Shown: in pieces, positions 15,303 to 22,702 of the stretch
How positions within the stretch are numbered: position 1 is the first letter of the stretch
Layout of the letters: every line of letters begins with the position of its first letter
Assembly: GCA_964415185.1 (NCBI GenBank)
Contig: CAYPZI010000039.1
Span: 1 to 22,705, forward strand
Direction: 5' to 3'
Source: CAYVBJ01 sp964415185
GTDB taxonomy: Bacteria; Bacteroidota; Rhodothermia; Balneolales; Balneolaceae
DNA: 22,705 nt
Translations under genes and position numbers: made by a program
The notes under the pieces: generated by a model
The model's database searches: none
The model's input: the letters and a program-made list of their open reading frames with translations, nothing else
Told to the model about the DNA's origin: nothing

Positions 15303-16868
15303 TCAATAATCCACTCCCGGCTGTTTGATTTCATACCCCTTCTCCTCCTTGGCCTTGCGAACCATCCGCTCCACATCGCGCAGGAGTTCTTTTGCATTAA
15401 ATACAATCCCGTCCTTAATCGTAAAGCTGATCCCGCCAACCCTGACAGGTTCGTTTTCTTCGTTTACCCTGATCGCCCCTGTTCCATACAACACCTTCAG
15501 GTTCTCGAGCGGGTTTTGATCAACCAGTACAATATCGGCCAGTTTTCCAACCTCAATGGTTCCAAGCCGGTCATCAACGCCAAGCTCCTCGGCACCTCTC
15601 AGGGATGCCGACATAAGCACCTCAAGAGGATGAAATCCGGCTTCGCGCATCAGTTCTATCTCGCGAATATAGGCAAAGCCATACAGTTTGTAGATGTAGC
15701 CGGCATCGGATCCCAGGGTTACGCGTCCGCCGCGGTTTTTATATTCGTTCACAAACTGCATCCACAACCTGAAGTTTTCTTTCCAGGCCACTTCCTGCTC
15801 CGTACCCCAATTGAACCAGTAAGAACCGTGTGCCCTTCTGCTTGGTTTGTAAAACTCCCAGAGTGACGGCAGTGTGTACTTTACGTGCCAGTCCGCCCTT
15901 CGTTCGCGCATCAGGTCACGGCTGGCCTCATAGATGGTAAAGGTCGGGTTAAGTGTAAAATCCAATTCCAGCAGGCGGTTCATCACGTCGTTCCAGTGAT
16001 CGCTTCCCGGCTTTGCAGCCTGTTTCCATAGCCTTCCCGCCTCCTCGAAGCGGTGCTGTTCGTTTTGATAATTGTAATCAAGGGGATAATCCTGCACTAC
16101 CCTGTCCTCGAACAGGGCTTCGGGAAGGCCATACCAGTGCGTCATGCTTTTTAAGCCCAGCTCGGCTGAAGTGAGGGCGTTTGCATAGACTACGCGTGTT
16201 TGTGCATGATGGGTCATGGTGCCCAGGCCCAGTTTATTGGCTTCATCGATGGCAGCCGCATATATTTCCGGCCTTGCCCCGAAGAATTTGATTCCGTCGG
16301 CACCTTTCGAGTGAATCATGCGGACCCACTCGCGGGCATCATCCGGTGACAGGATCCCGCCGTCACTGTTCATCCCAAAACCCATGTACGCAAATATTCG
16401 CGGGGCCGTGATTTCATTTTGGGCACTTCGTTCCTTGTGCTTCAGAGTCCAGTCCATGCCGTTAAATGATCCCGGTTCGCGGATGGAAGTTATTCCGTGT
16501 GCAAGCCAAAGTTTATAAACATATTCGGGTGTGGTTCCCTGTGCGGTTCCGCCTGTATGAGCGTGATTGTCAAAAAACCCGGGCAGTGCATACATGCCTT
16601 CTGCATCCAGCTCCATTCCGTTTTCACCGGCCTCGGGCCTCCCCGATTCATTTATCGGTACTCCGGGAAATCCAACCGTTTGGATAGAGACGATTCTGTT
16701 CGTTTCGATCACAATGTCCACAGGGCCAAGCGGCGGCGACCCGGTACCGTCGACCAGAGTAACGCCGCGAATAATCAGGCGGTCATAGGGGCCTTCGCCT
16801 TCGGTACGGTCGGGGGCGTCGGCCATTTGGGAATGGGCGGTGAATATAAATGAAAATGAGAGCAAAAA
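15303..16868 (-). CDS. Secreted metal-dependent amidohydrolase, 5' end lost in assembly gap
   Basis: 521 residues are visible; the start codon lies in or beyond the N run. The first residues (FLLSFSFIFTAHSQ) are the end of a signal peptide, so the protein is exported. The amidohydrolase marks are in order: HAH (FFDNHAHTGG), the likely carboxylated Lys (DGIKFFGA), His in MTHHAQT, His in MTHWYG, and Asp in LGSDAGY, then GTIEVGKLADIVLVDQNPL near the end. This residue set fits a binuclear metal site as in prolidase- and imidazolonepropionase-related enzymes. It would hydrolyse an amide, peptide or cyclic amide in the periplasm; the substrate is unknown. Only about 10-20 residues seem missing if the gap is small. 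The stop is TGA at 15303-15305. Confidence 0.85.
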   Translation of the reverse strand, partial: FLLSFSFIFTAHSQMADAPDRTEGEGPYDRLIIRGVTLVDGTGSPPLGPVDIVIETNRIVSIQTVGFPGVPINESGRPEAGENGMELDAEGMYALPGFFDNHAHTGGTAQGTTPEYVYKLWLAHGITSIREPGSFNGMDWTLKHKERSAQNEITAPRIFAYMGFGMNSDGGILSPDDAREWVRMIHSKGADGIKFFGARPEIYAAAIDEANKLGLGTMTHHAQTRVVYANALTSAELGLKSMTHWYGLPEALFEDRVVQDYPLDYNYQNEQHRFEEAGRLWKQAAKPGSDHWNDVMNRLLELDFTLNPTFTIYEASRDLMRERRADWHVKYTLPSLWEFYKPSRRAHGSYWFNWGTEQEVAWKENFRLWMQFVNEYKNRGGRVTLGSDAGYIYKLYGFAYIREIELMREAGFHPLEVLMSASLRGAEELGVDDRLGTIEVGKLADIVLVDQNPLENLKVLYGTGAIRVNEENEPVRVGGISFTIKDGIVFNAKELLRDVERMVRKAKEEKGYEIKQPGVDY

Positions 16869-16968
16869 NNNNNNNNNNNNNNNNNNNNNNNNNNNNNNNN
16901 NNNNNNNNNNNNNNNNNNNNNNNNNNNNNNNNNNNNNNNNNNNNNNNNNNNNNNNNNNNNNNNNNNNN
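16869..16968. other. Assembly gap (exactly 100 N)
   Basis: A run of 100 N, the customary size for a scaffold gap of unknown length. It removes the 5' end of the amidohydrolase gene and the space up to the stop codon of the purine nucleoside phosphorylase gene at 16974-16976. Any gene inside the true gap would be missed. Confidence 0.98.
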
Positions 16969-16973
16969 CTCAC

Positions 16974-17768
16974 TTAAAACTTTTCAATCAACGCATTCAC
17001 AAGTTTTGCAAACCCTTCTTTCTTTTTTTCTGCAATCGATTTTACCTCTTCATGATCCAGTTTTTGCCTGAGCACTCCTGCCGCCATATTGGTAACAAGT
17101 GATACCGCCGCCGTTTTCAGGCCCAGCCTTGAAGCTTCCATCATTTCGGGAGCGGTACTCATGCCTGCTACATCGGCATTCAATCTTCTGAAGGCCTGCA
17201 CTTCGGCTTTTGTTTCGTAATTCGGCCCTTTCGCATAGATATAGGTTCCCGTCCGTATAAAAAGGCCTGCCTCCGCCCCGATTCTCGCAACCCGGGCAGC
17301 GCTGCCTTGCTGTGCAAAACGGAACTTCTCACCCCTTAATGGAAATACCGCGCCCATAGGACGAATAATATCCTCAATAGCCATCAGGTCGCCTACTGCG
17401 AATGTTCTGTTAACGGCTCCGGCTGCGTTCGAAATAATCAGCTTCTTTGCATCGAGTGCACCGGCAACAGAAACAGGCAGAATGGTGGTTGCAAAATCGT
17501 GTCCCTCGTAGTGGTGAAAACGTCCTGAAAATGCCATGATCTTGAATCCGTTTACACTTCCTGAAATGAGTTCGCCGGAATGGCCTTTTACGGAAGTGGA
17601 CGGAAAACCCGGAATCCGGCTGTAGAGAATGGCCCTCCGGTTTTCAATTGAATCGGCAAAACCTCCAAGCCCCGAACCCAAAATTACAGCTGCCTCAGGA
17701 GATTCTCCAGCTCCGGCACCGATTAAAAATTCCTTTATTTCCTGTAAATCAACTTTATGTTGGGTCAT
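16974..17768 (-). CDS. punA: Purine nucleoside phosphorylase (trimeric PNP-I type)
   Basis: 264-aa cytoplasmic enzyme that splits inosine or guanosine with phosphate into base and ribose-1-phosphate, part of purine salvage. Motifs of the low-molecular-weight trimeric class are present: phosphate-binding ILGSGLGG (29-36), GHSGEL (62-67), GRFHHYEGH (82-90), SNAAGAVN (113-120), GPNYETKAE (181-189) with Glu189 for the purine base, GMSTAPE (202-208), and VTNMAAG with Asn227. The Glu/Asn pair favours 6-oxopurines over adenosine. Its length is close to that of typical members (about 270 aa). The ATG at 17768 is preceded by a 195-base non-coding stretch after the MBL gene, so it may have its own promoter. 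The stop lies five bases from the assembly gap. The symbol follows common usage for this class. Confidence 0.92.
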   Translation of the reverse strand: MTQHKVDLQEIKEFLIGAGAGESPEAAVILGSGLGGFADSIENRRAILYSRIPGFPSTSVKGHSGELISGSVNGFKIMAFSGRFHHYEGHDFATTILPVSVAGALDAKKLIISNAAGAVNRTFAVGDLMAIEDIIRPMGAVFPLRGEKFRFAQQGSAARVARIGAEAGLFIRTGTYIYAKGPNYETKAEVQAFRRLNADVAGMSTAPEMMEASRLGLKTAAVSLVTNMAAGVLRQKLDHEEVKSIAEKKKEGFAKLVNALIEKF

Positions 17769-17963
17769 ATTTGCTTATTTGGCTACGGATATAAAGTGAT
17801 TTGCCGGGGTAATGAGCCGGCATCATCCCGAAGCATCTGTTTTGCCTTTGGCCCGGACGCGACGGGGTGCTTTGCACGCCCGGCTGACCTGATTATCACA
17901 CCCGGTGGCCCTGATTATTCGGGCTTGATTATAATGCAGCAGGTGAAGTTCTGGTTTCATGGT

Positions 17964-18743
17964 TTAATTCATGTTTTCAATTTGATAGCCTTTCTTTTCA
18001 TCGTACCCGGTTAGCCGGAACACCGGGTGGTCGGTCTCATGATAGGTAAGGATGATCATCTTCTTTTCGAATGCTTCCTTTTTAAGCTCTTCCCGTATCT
18101 TCATGCTCTTTTTGGGATCATAATCGTATTTGGCAGCAAACTTTTGATTGATCTTGCCCCGTGTTCCAATCACATCTCCTGCCATCATGTAAGATTGCCC
18201 GTCCGCTTCAATGTAAATAACCTGGGAATATTCCGTATGGCCTCCGATTTTTTTAACGCGGATGTCAGGATAGGGCTGATCCTCTTCATTCAATAAATGG
18301 ACATCGGCACGCGCATCCAGGAAATGGATAAATTCCGTATTCAATTCATCATCTTTACTGGAATAACGGAGTGCTTTTTCCCAGCCTCCTTTCGAGACCC
18401 AAAGCTTTGCATCCGGAAAGGTCAGTTCCCAGTAACCGTTCGATTTTCCCGCCAGTCCGCCGATATGATCGTAGTGCAAATGACTTGCAAAAATATCGGT
18501 GATTTCAAAATCGGACAGCCCTTCTTCTTCCAGGTTTTTCAGAATTGTATCTGTGGATGTATCTTCACCAAAACAGCCCAGGCCGGCGTCAATCAGGTAA
18601 TTTCTCTCATCCCCTTTCACCAAAAACGGGTTGATCGATAATTTGAGTGCTCCCTTGCCGGGCGGATCCGATTTCTTGATTCGTACAAATTTCTTGTCGA
18701 GGCCAACCGAAAAAGTGCCTTCGTAGAGCGGGGTTATGCGCAT
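17964..18743 (-). CDS. MBL-fold metallo-hydrolase (AHL-lactonase-like group)
   Basis: 259-aa cytoplasmic metallo-beta-lactamase-fold hydrolase with a full di-metal site: HLHYDH (His88, His90, Asp92, His93), His169 (GGHTEYSQ), Asp190 (MAGDVIG) and His235 (TYHETDHPVF). The order and spacing, and the INPFLVKGDERNYLIDAGLG start, resemble the family that includes AiiA-type lactonases and related esterases. There is no signal peptide. Substrate and role are not known. It starts 15 bases after the phoH-like stop, so it is the likely last gene of the PASTA-rpe-phoH transcript. Confidence 0.88.
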   Translation of the reverse strand: MRITPLYEGTFSVGLDKKFVRIKKSDPPGKGALKLSINPFLVKGDERNYLIDAGLGCFGEDTSTDTILKNLEEEGLSDFEITDIFASHLHYDHIGGLAGKSNGYWELTFPDAKLWVSKGGWEKALRYSSKDDELNTEFIHFLDARADVHLLNEEDQPYPDIRVKKIGGHTEYSQVIYIEADGQSYMMAGDVIGTRGKINQKFAAKYDYDPKKSMKIREELKKEAFEKKMIILTYHETDHPVFRLTGYDEKKGYQIENMN

Positions 18744-18758
18744 CTGTATCTTTCAGCT

Positions 18759-19784
18759 TTACTTTTTTTTGTTCTTTTTATCGTGCTTTTCATATGCGTC
18801 GATGATCTGCCGGACCAGCTTGTGCCTGACAACATCTTCCTGATCGAGGTAAACAAAAGATATCCCCTTGATCCCTTTCAGAATATCCTGAATGGAAATA
18901 AGTCCAGAGTGCTGCTTACGGGGCAGGTCGGTTTGAGTGATATCGCCCGTGATGATTGCCTGGCTGTTGAACCCGATACGCGTCAAAAACATCTTCATCT
19001 GTGTATTGGTGGCATTTTGGGCTTCATCCAGGATCACAAATGCATTGTTCAGGGTACGTCCCCGCATATAGGCAAGCGGAGCAATCTCAATCACGTTCCG
19101 GGCAAGGTTAAATTCGAGCTTGTCGTGTTCAATCATCTCTTCCAGGGCATCGTAAAGCGGCCTGAGATAGGGATCGATTTTTTCACGCAGATCACCCGGC
19201 AGGAAACCGAGATTTTCTCCGGCTTCAACGGCAGGGCGTGCCAGGATAATTTTTTTTACCTTACGTTCTTTTAATGCCTTTACGGCAAGGGCCACAGATG
19301 TAAATGTCTTACCCGTGCCGGCCGGCCCGATTGAAAATACGATATCGTTTGAATATGATGCCTGTACAATTGCCTTTTGGCCGGGTGTTTTTGCTGTAAT
19401 GGTATCACCCGTATAGGTATGCAGTATAATATCCGAGGTTTTATCGAAAATTTCAGGCGGACTATACCCCGTTACTTTTTCCGTCCGGTTCAGGGCCAGC
19501 AGGGTTTCAACATCATCCGGTTCTACTTTTCCTTTTCTGCCGGCTATGGATATCATCTCATCTAAAATGTCCGAAATAATCTCAATATCCCTATCTGTAC
19601 CCCTGAGTTTGATCTTGTTGCCCCTGGCCGTAATTTTGGTCTTTTCAAATTCCTGATCCAGCCTGTTCAGATGCTGATCCTGGAATCCCAAAACAAGAGT
19701 GGGATCAACATCTTCAATAAATATGGTTTCTTCCCTGTATTGATCGGTATTTTCGATAAGAGTTTTATTTGCGTTTTGTGTCAT
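18759..19784 (-). CDS. PhoH-family ATPase (PhoL/YbeZ type)
   Basis: 341-aa P-loop ATPase of the PhoH group, linked in other bacteria to RNA metabolism and ribosome-related functions; the exact job is still unsettled. A small N-terminal region that looks RNA-binding (about 20-100, ITARGNKIKLRGTDRDIEII) precedes the ATPase. Walker A is GPAGTGKT (153-160) and Walker B is FVILDEAQN (249-257). LARPAVEAGENLGFLPGDL (181-199) and ITGDITQTDLPR (278-289) are the family marks. The C-terminus is Lys-rich. The ybeY gene that often sits next to this type is not seen here. It lies 34 bases after rpe and 15 before the MBL gene. Confidence 0.93.
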   Translation of the reverse strand: MTQNANKTLIENTDQYREETIFIEDVDPTLVLGFQDQHLNRLDQEFEKTKITARGNKIKLRGTDRDIEIISDILDEMISIAGRKGKVEPDDVETLLALNRTEKVTGYSPPEIFDKTSDIILHTYTGDTITAKTPGQKAIVQASYSNDIVFSIGPAGTGKTFTSVALAVKALKERKVKKIILARPAVEAGENLGFLPGDLREKIDPYLRPLYDALEEMIEHDKLEFNLARNVIEIAPLAYMRGRTLNNAFVILDEAQNATNTQMKMFLTRIGFNSQAIITGDITQTDLPRKQHSGLISIQDILKGIKGISFVYLDQEDVVRHKLVRQIIDAYEKHDKKNKKK

Positions 19785-19818
19785 TCAGTGGTTTTATCTT
19801 CAAAATTATAGAATATCA

Positions 19819-20517
19819 TCAGACCAGTTTACCGGCTGCAGCCGATGCGGCCTGATGCAACTTCCGGATTGCTTCGGTAATTGAAGGAGCTTTGAAAACA
19901 CTGCTCCCGGCTACCAGCACATCCGTACCGTAACGTACAAGTTTTTCAGTATTCTTTATTGTAACCCCGCCATCAACCTGGATAAGAAAATTCAGGTTAT
20001 TTTCGTTTCGAAGTGCAACCAGTTCGGTTAACTTTTTGTAGCTGTTTTCAATAAATTTTTGACCTCCAAACCCCGGGTTGACCGTCATAATCAAAATAAG
20101 GTCTGCATCCGCAGCTATATGCTCAATTGCCGAGACCGGTGTTGCGGGATTAATTGCCACTCCTGCCATACAATCCGATGCACGTATATTTTGCAGGGTT
20201 CTGTGCAAATGAGGACAGGTTTCCTGGTGTACCGTAATCAGCCCTGCCCCGGCTTCGGCAAACGGTTCGATAAAAAAGTCGGGGTTTTCAATCATCAGGT
20301 GCACATCGAGAAACGCATCAGGAACATGTTGATCAACCGCTTTTACCACGTCAGGCCCGAAACTGATATTGGGGACGAAATGTCCGTCCATGATATCACA
20401 GTGAAGCCATTCAGCTTCAGCCTGTACGCATTCCTGAACCTGTTCTCCAAGTTTGCTGTAATCGGCTGCAAGGATGGATGGTGCAATAACCGGTGATTTA
20501 AAATTCATTTCGGGCAT
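19819..20517 (-). CDS. rpe: Ribulose-phosphate 3-epimerase
   Basis: 232-aa TIM-barrel enzyme that interconverts ribulose-5-phosphate and xylulose-5-phosphate in the pentose phosphate pathway. The metal and catalytic residues are His39 and Asp41 (LHCDIMDGHFVPN), His73 (DVHLMIE) and Asp182 (QVDGGV); the phosphate loop VNPGFGGQ (about 156-163) is also intact. The start ATG overlaps the stop of the PASTA gene by one base (TAATG), which favours translational coupling. A second in-frame ATG three codons later (20508) is possible, but the overlap makes the first more likely. The C-terminal tail (AASAAAGKLV) is slightly longer than needed for the barrel. Confidence 0.96.
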   Translation of the reverse strand: MPEMNFKSPVIAPSILAADYSKLGEQVQECVQAEAEWLHCDIMDGHFVPNISFGPDVVKAVDQHVPDAFLDVHLMIENPDFFIEPFAEAGAGLITVHQETCPHLHRTLQNIRASDCMAGVAINPATPVSAIEHIAADADLILIMTVNPGFGGQKFIENSYKKLTELVALRNENNLNFLIQVDGGVTIKNTEKLVRYGTDVLVAGSSVFKAPSITEAIRKLHQAASAAAGKLV

Positions 20518-21350
20518 TAATTTTGATTATTCAAATTTGTGGTATCGGGTGGTGTTACACTTACAGAATCCACATTTACCGCTCCCGTTTCAGAGGCTTC
20601 TTTTGCATCGAACCGTTCCGACACGACGATGGAGACCGACTCGCCTTCGCGCATCTTCTGAAGCTTCGGTGAAAATTCAAGAACAATATTGGGAATGGTA
20701 TCCCTGCTTGGCCTGAACCTGATTTCATCCACATGCAAGCCGGCTTTACGGAGTTTCTGCTGAGCTTCAGGCAGCCGCAGGCCGACAATTTCGGGCACGT
20801 CAACAATTTTGTCGCCCAGTCCGTCGCTGATTGTTAAATCCACAACCGATCCTTTCGGAACCGTATCCCTGGCCGCGAGTGATTGCCAAAGTACGATATT
20901 CCGGAACCGGGATGATTCATAACTTACCGTGCCCAGTTGCAGGCCATAATTTTCAAGTTGTATCCTTGCGTTTCTGAACGACATGTTCACGAGTTCCGGT
21001 ACAACGGCTTTGGGCTGTTCAGCCGTATTTACTGTGAGATATACTTTCCGGTTCGGTTTTACAATTTGCCTGGCAGGCGGGCTTTGGTCGATGATATAAT
21101 CGGCCGGATAGCTTGCATGAGCCCTGCGGTCGGCAATTTCGGACCTGAGATTATAGCTGGCAAGCAAATCCTGAGCTTCCTCAAGCGAGATTTTCGTGAC
21201 ATCAGGTACCGTTACGCCCTCATTATAATTGGTGTATTCCGGCATAATCACTTTATCCATTAAAAAAATCATGCCGGCACCGAATAAGAACAGCGACAGA
21301 AGCCATCCCCACACTTTTTTACTTTTTAAAATATTCAAAATCCATTCCAT
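20517..21350 (-). CDS. Membrane-anchored protein with three PASTA domains
   Basis: 277-aa protein with a short N-terminal cytoplasmic part, one membrane helix (about 14-31) and three PASTA domains outside (about 45-109, 114-176, 182-245), each opening with a VPxxxxxxxxEAxxxL pattern. PASTA domains of kinases and PBPs bind peptidoglycan fragments or stabilise divisome proteins. Here no kinase, PBP or other catalytic domain is attached, so it may be a structural or sensing partner at the cell wall. The C-terminal tail (about 246-277) is polar and low in complexity. I chose the ATG at 21350; the frame is open up to a TTG at 21416, but that part is not conserved-looking. Its stop overlaps the rpe start, making a PASTA-rpe-phoH-MBL operon likely. 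Confidence 0.88.
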   Translation of the reverse strand: MEWILNILKSKKVWGWLLSLFLFGAGMIFLMDKVIMPEYTNYNEGVTVPDVTKISLEEAQDLLASYNLRSEIADRRAHASYPADYIIDQSPPARQIVKPNRKVYLTVNTAEQPKAVVPELVNMSFRNARIQLENYGLQLGTVSYESSRFRNIVLWQSLAARDTVPKGSVVDLTISDGLGDKIVDVPEIVGLRLPEAQQKLRKAGLHVDEIRFRPSRDTIPNIVLEFSPKLQKMREGESVSIVVSERFDAKEASETGAVNVDSVSVTPPDTTNLNNQN

Positions 21351-21709
21351 GCGTGTAAGATAAGGTTTTTTAACTGGTGTTTGAAGCTGATTAATTGAAC
21401 CGATGATTCCATTCAATTCATTAAACGAGTTTGATGTTCCATTCGCATGTATTAAACTATTGTGGCGTCAAGATTAAAATGTTGGTTAAAGACCTGCCAG
21501 GTTTCAAAAGAATTTCACTTTATTCTAACACCCAGGCTAACAAAACCTGGCAGGTCTGAGACAATAAAAAATTGACTTAGCACTATAGAGAATTTAGAAA
21601 TGCAGAATCAAAAATTTGAATTCATTATTTGAAAAATCATTCAAACTGCGGCCACTGCGATTCCTCAGCGGCCACTGCGTGAAACCAATTGATTCACATC
21701 ATATCTCCA
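21351..21709. other. Intergenic region with inverted and direct repeats
   Basis: No gene is seen between the Fic-like stop and the PASTA start. It holds the AGACCTGCCAGGTTT inverted repeat (21490-21557) and a 12-bp direct repeat GCGGCCACTGCG at 21648-21659 and 21668-21679. TTTGAAT/ATTCAAA also flank 21615-21645. The PASTA operon promoter should lie within 21351-21480. TTGAC on the minus strand, at about 21467-21471, is a weak candidate -35/-33 element, but no convincing partner was found. Confidence 0.7.
21490..21557. repeat. Perfect 15-bp inverted repeat, AGACCTGCCAGGTTT type
   Basis: AGACCTGCCAGGTTT (21490-21504) and its exact reverse complement AAACCTGGCAGGTCT (21543-21557) enclose 38 bases. 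Each arm is itself nearly palindromic (CCTGCCAGG). I recall this sequence as a frequent intergenic repeat in Bacteroidota genomes, but its function is not established. It sits downstream of the Fic-like gene and could fold in that transcript. Confidence 0.85.
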
Positions 21710-22702
21710 TCAAGCCGCCATTTCCGGGTAAAGCCCCGGAAGATAGTACCCCATCACTTTTGACGGTATGGCGAATTGCACGGGAGCTTTGTGGTTTTCA
21801 GAAACAAGAAGGCCCTCATCCAGCAGGGTGCTCAAAAGTGAACGTGCCGTGCGTTCACCGAGCCCGCTTATCTGCTTAGCCTCTCCCCTCGTTATTTTGC
21901 CACGCAGCATTGATTCCGTCAAAATGTATTTTGCCTCTTCGCGAAGGGGTGTTTCATGCGGTATCATATTCCGGTAACGCAGGTTTACATATCCCCGGAT
22001 GTTCTCAATAAAATTCTCCTGTTGGATAATCTCGTTCATATAATTCATCTCACTTTCCGCTATCTCTCCCATAAACTTTATAAAATCTTTCAGCCTTGCC
22101 TCCGAACCGGCATATACTCCTGTTTTCAATGCTAATTTCATCAATCCGGCGTACTTATCCCTGTTGTGGAAAATAGCTTTAGGCAGCGACCATAATCCAA
22201 AAGAGTCAAGCCCGACTATCCTGAAATAAGAGTGAGAATAAAAACAGGCCATCAATTCCGCTTCCGTCCGCACAGTAAAGAGCGAAAATAGCCCGGCATG
22301 AGAGGCCAAAGCAGCTTCCGTTAAACGTTCACCCGAAATTTCCGTTGGTGAATAGTTCTTTTCAAAATCCCTGAAAAAAGCATCCTCGTGAATGTTTTCC
22401 TTGCCTGATGGAATATTTCCGGGGCGTATGATTACTTTCTTATCCGCCTCCCGGCTTGAAATAGTGAGATATTCCGGCGGGACTTTTCTGAAAAAGACGG
22501 AATGAGTCCACTCCAGGTAATTTTTAGATGATATATTCAAATCCGGTTCACTCAGTAGGCGCACGTCAATCATTTTAAGTGTATGAATAAAAGCATTGCA
22601 CCACTTGCGAAGGGCAGCACGATCCGGGTCGTCTGAAAATTCCTTCCTGGCAGCCGACTCTATGTCACCGGGAGTGGCGTGAAGCCCAAGATTCATCAGC
22701 AT
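21710..22702 (-). CDS. Degenerate Fic-family protein with C-terminal winged helix, likely 5'-partial
   Basis: 330 residues of a Fic-type protein; the frame is still open at the window edge, so the true start may lie beyond 22705. The N-terminal part (WCNAFIHTL, EWTHSVFFRKVPPEYL) and the post-core segment GLDSFGLWSLPKAIFHNRDKY match the large Fic proteins that AMPylate targets or regulate themselves. The C-terminal winged helix (about 262-303, TRGEAKQISGLGERTARSLLSTLLDEGLL) and tail LPGLYPE are well kept. The catalytic loop HPFxxGNGR is absent. The 13 residues in its place (142-154, FTVRTEAELMACF) have no His, Asn or Gly of the motif. A second family segment (GDLDGRGNLSE) is shortened to GVYAGSE (195-201). 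AMPylation activity is therefore not expected. It could be a decaying gene or a repurposed DNA-binding protein. Confidence 0.75.
   Translation of the reverse strand: MLMNLGLHATPGDIESAARKEFSDDPDRAALRKWCNAFIHTLKMIDVRLLSEPDLNISSKNYLEWTHSVFFRKVPPEYLTISSREADKKVIIRPGNIPSGKENIHEDAFFRDFEKNYSPTEISGERLTEAALASHAGLFSLFTVRTEAELMACFYSHSYFRIVGLDSFGLWSLPKAIFHNRDKYAGLMKLALKTGVYAGSEARLKDFIKFMGEIAESEMNYMNEIIQQENFIENIRGYVNLRYRNMIPHETPLREEAKYILTESMLRGKITRGEAKQISGLGERTARSLLSTLLDEGLLVSENHKAPVQFAIPSKVMGYYLPGLYPEMAA

Noticed and set aside
15094..15306. 70-aa minus-strand frame
   Set aside because: Runs through the palindromic repeat; its apparent protein sequence comes from the repeat.
16971..16973. GTG as start of the amidohydrolase
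   Set aside because: The frame passes through 100 N of unknown length, so this start is an artefact.
17823..17960. 45-aa minus-strand frame starting just after the MBL stop
   Set aside because: No ribosome site or recognisable features; it lies in the GC-rich hairpin region and its basic, Ala/Arg-rich end looks like chance.
17757..18014. 85-aa plus-strand frame
   Set aside because: Antisense to the ends of two clear genes and the gap between them.
21351..21416. TTG-started extension of the PASTA protein
   Set aside because: Rare start and a polar stretch before a good ATG directly ahead of the membrane helix.
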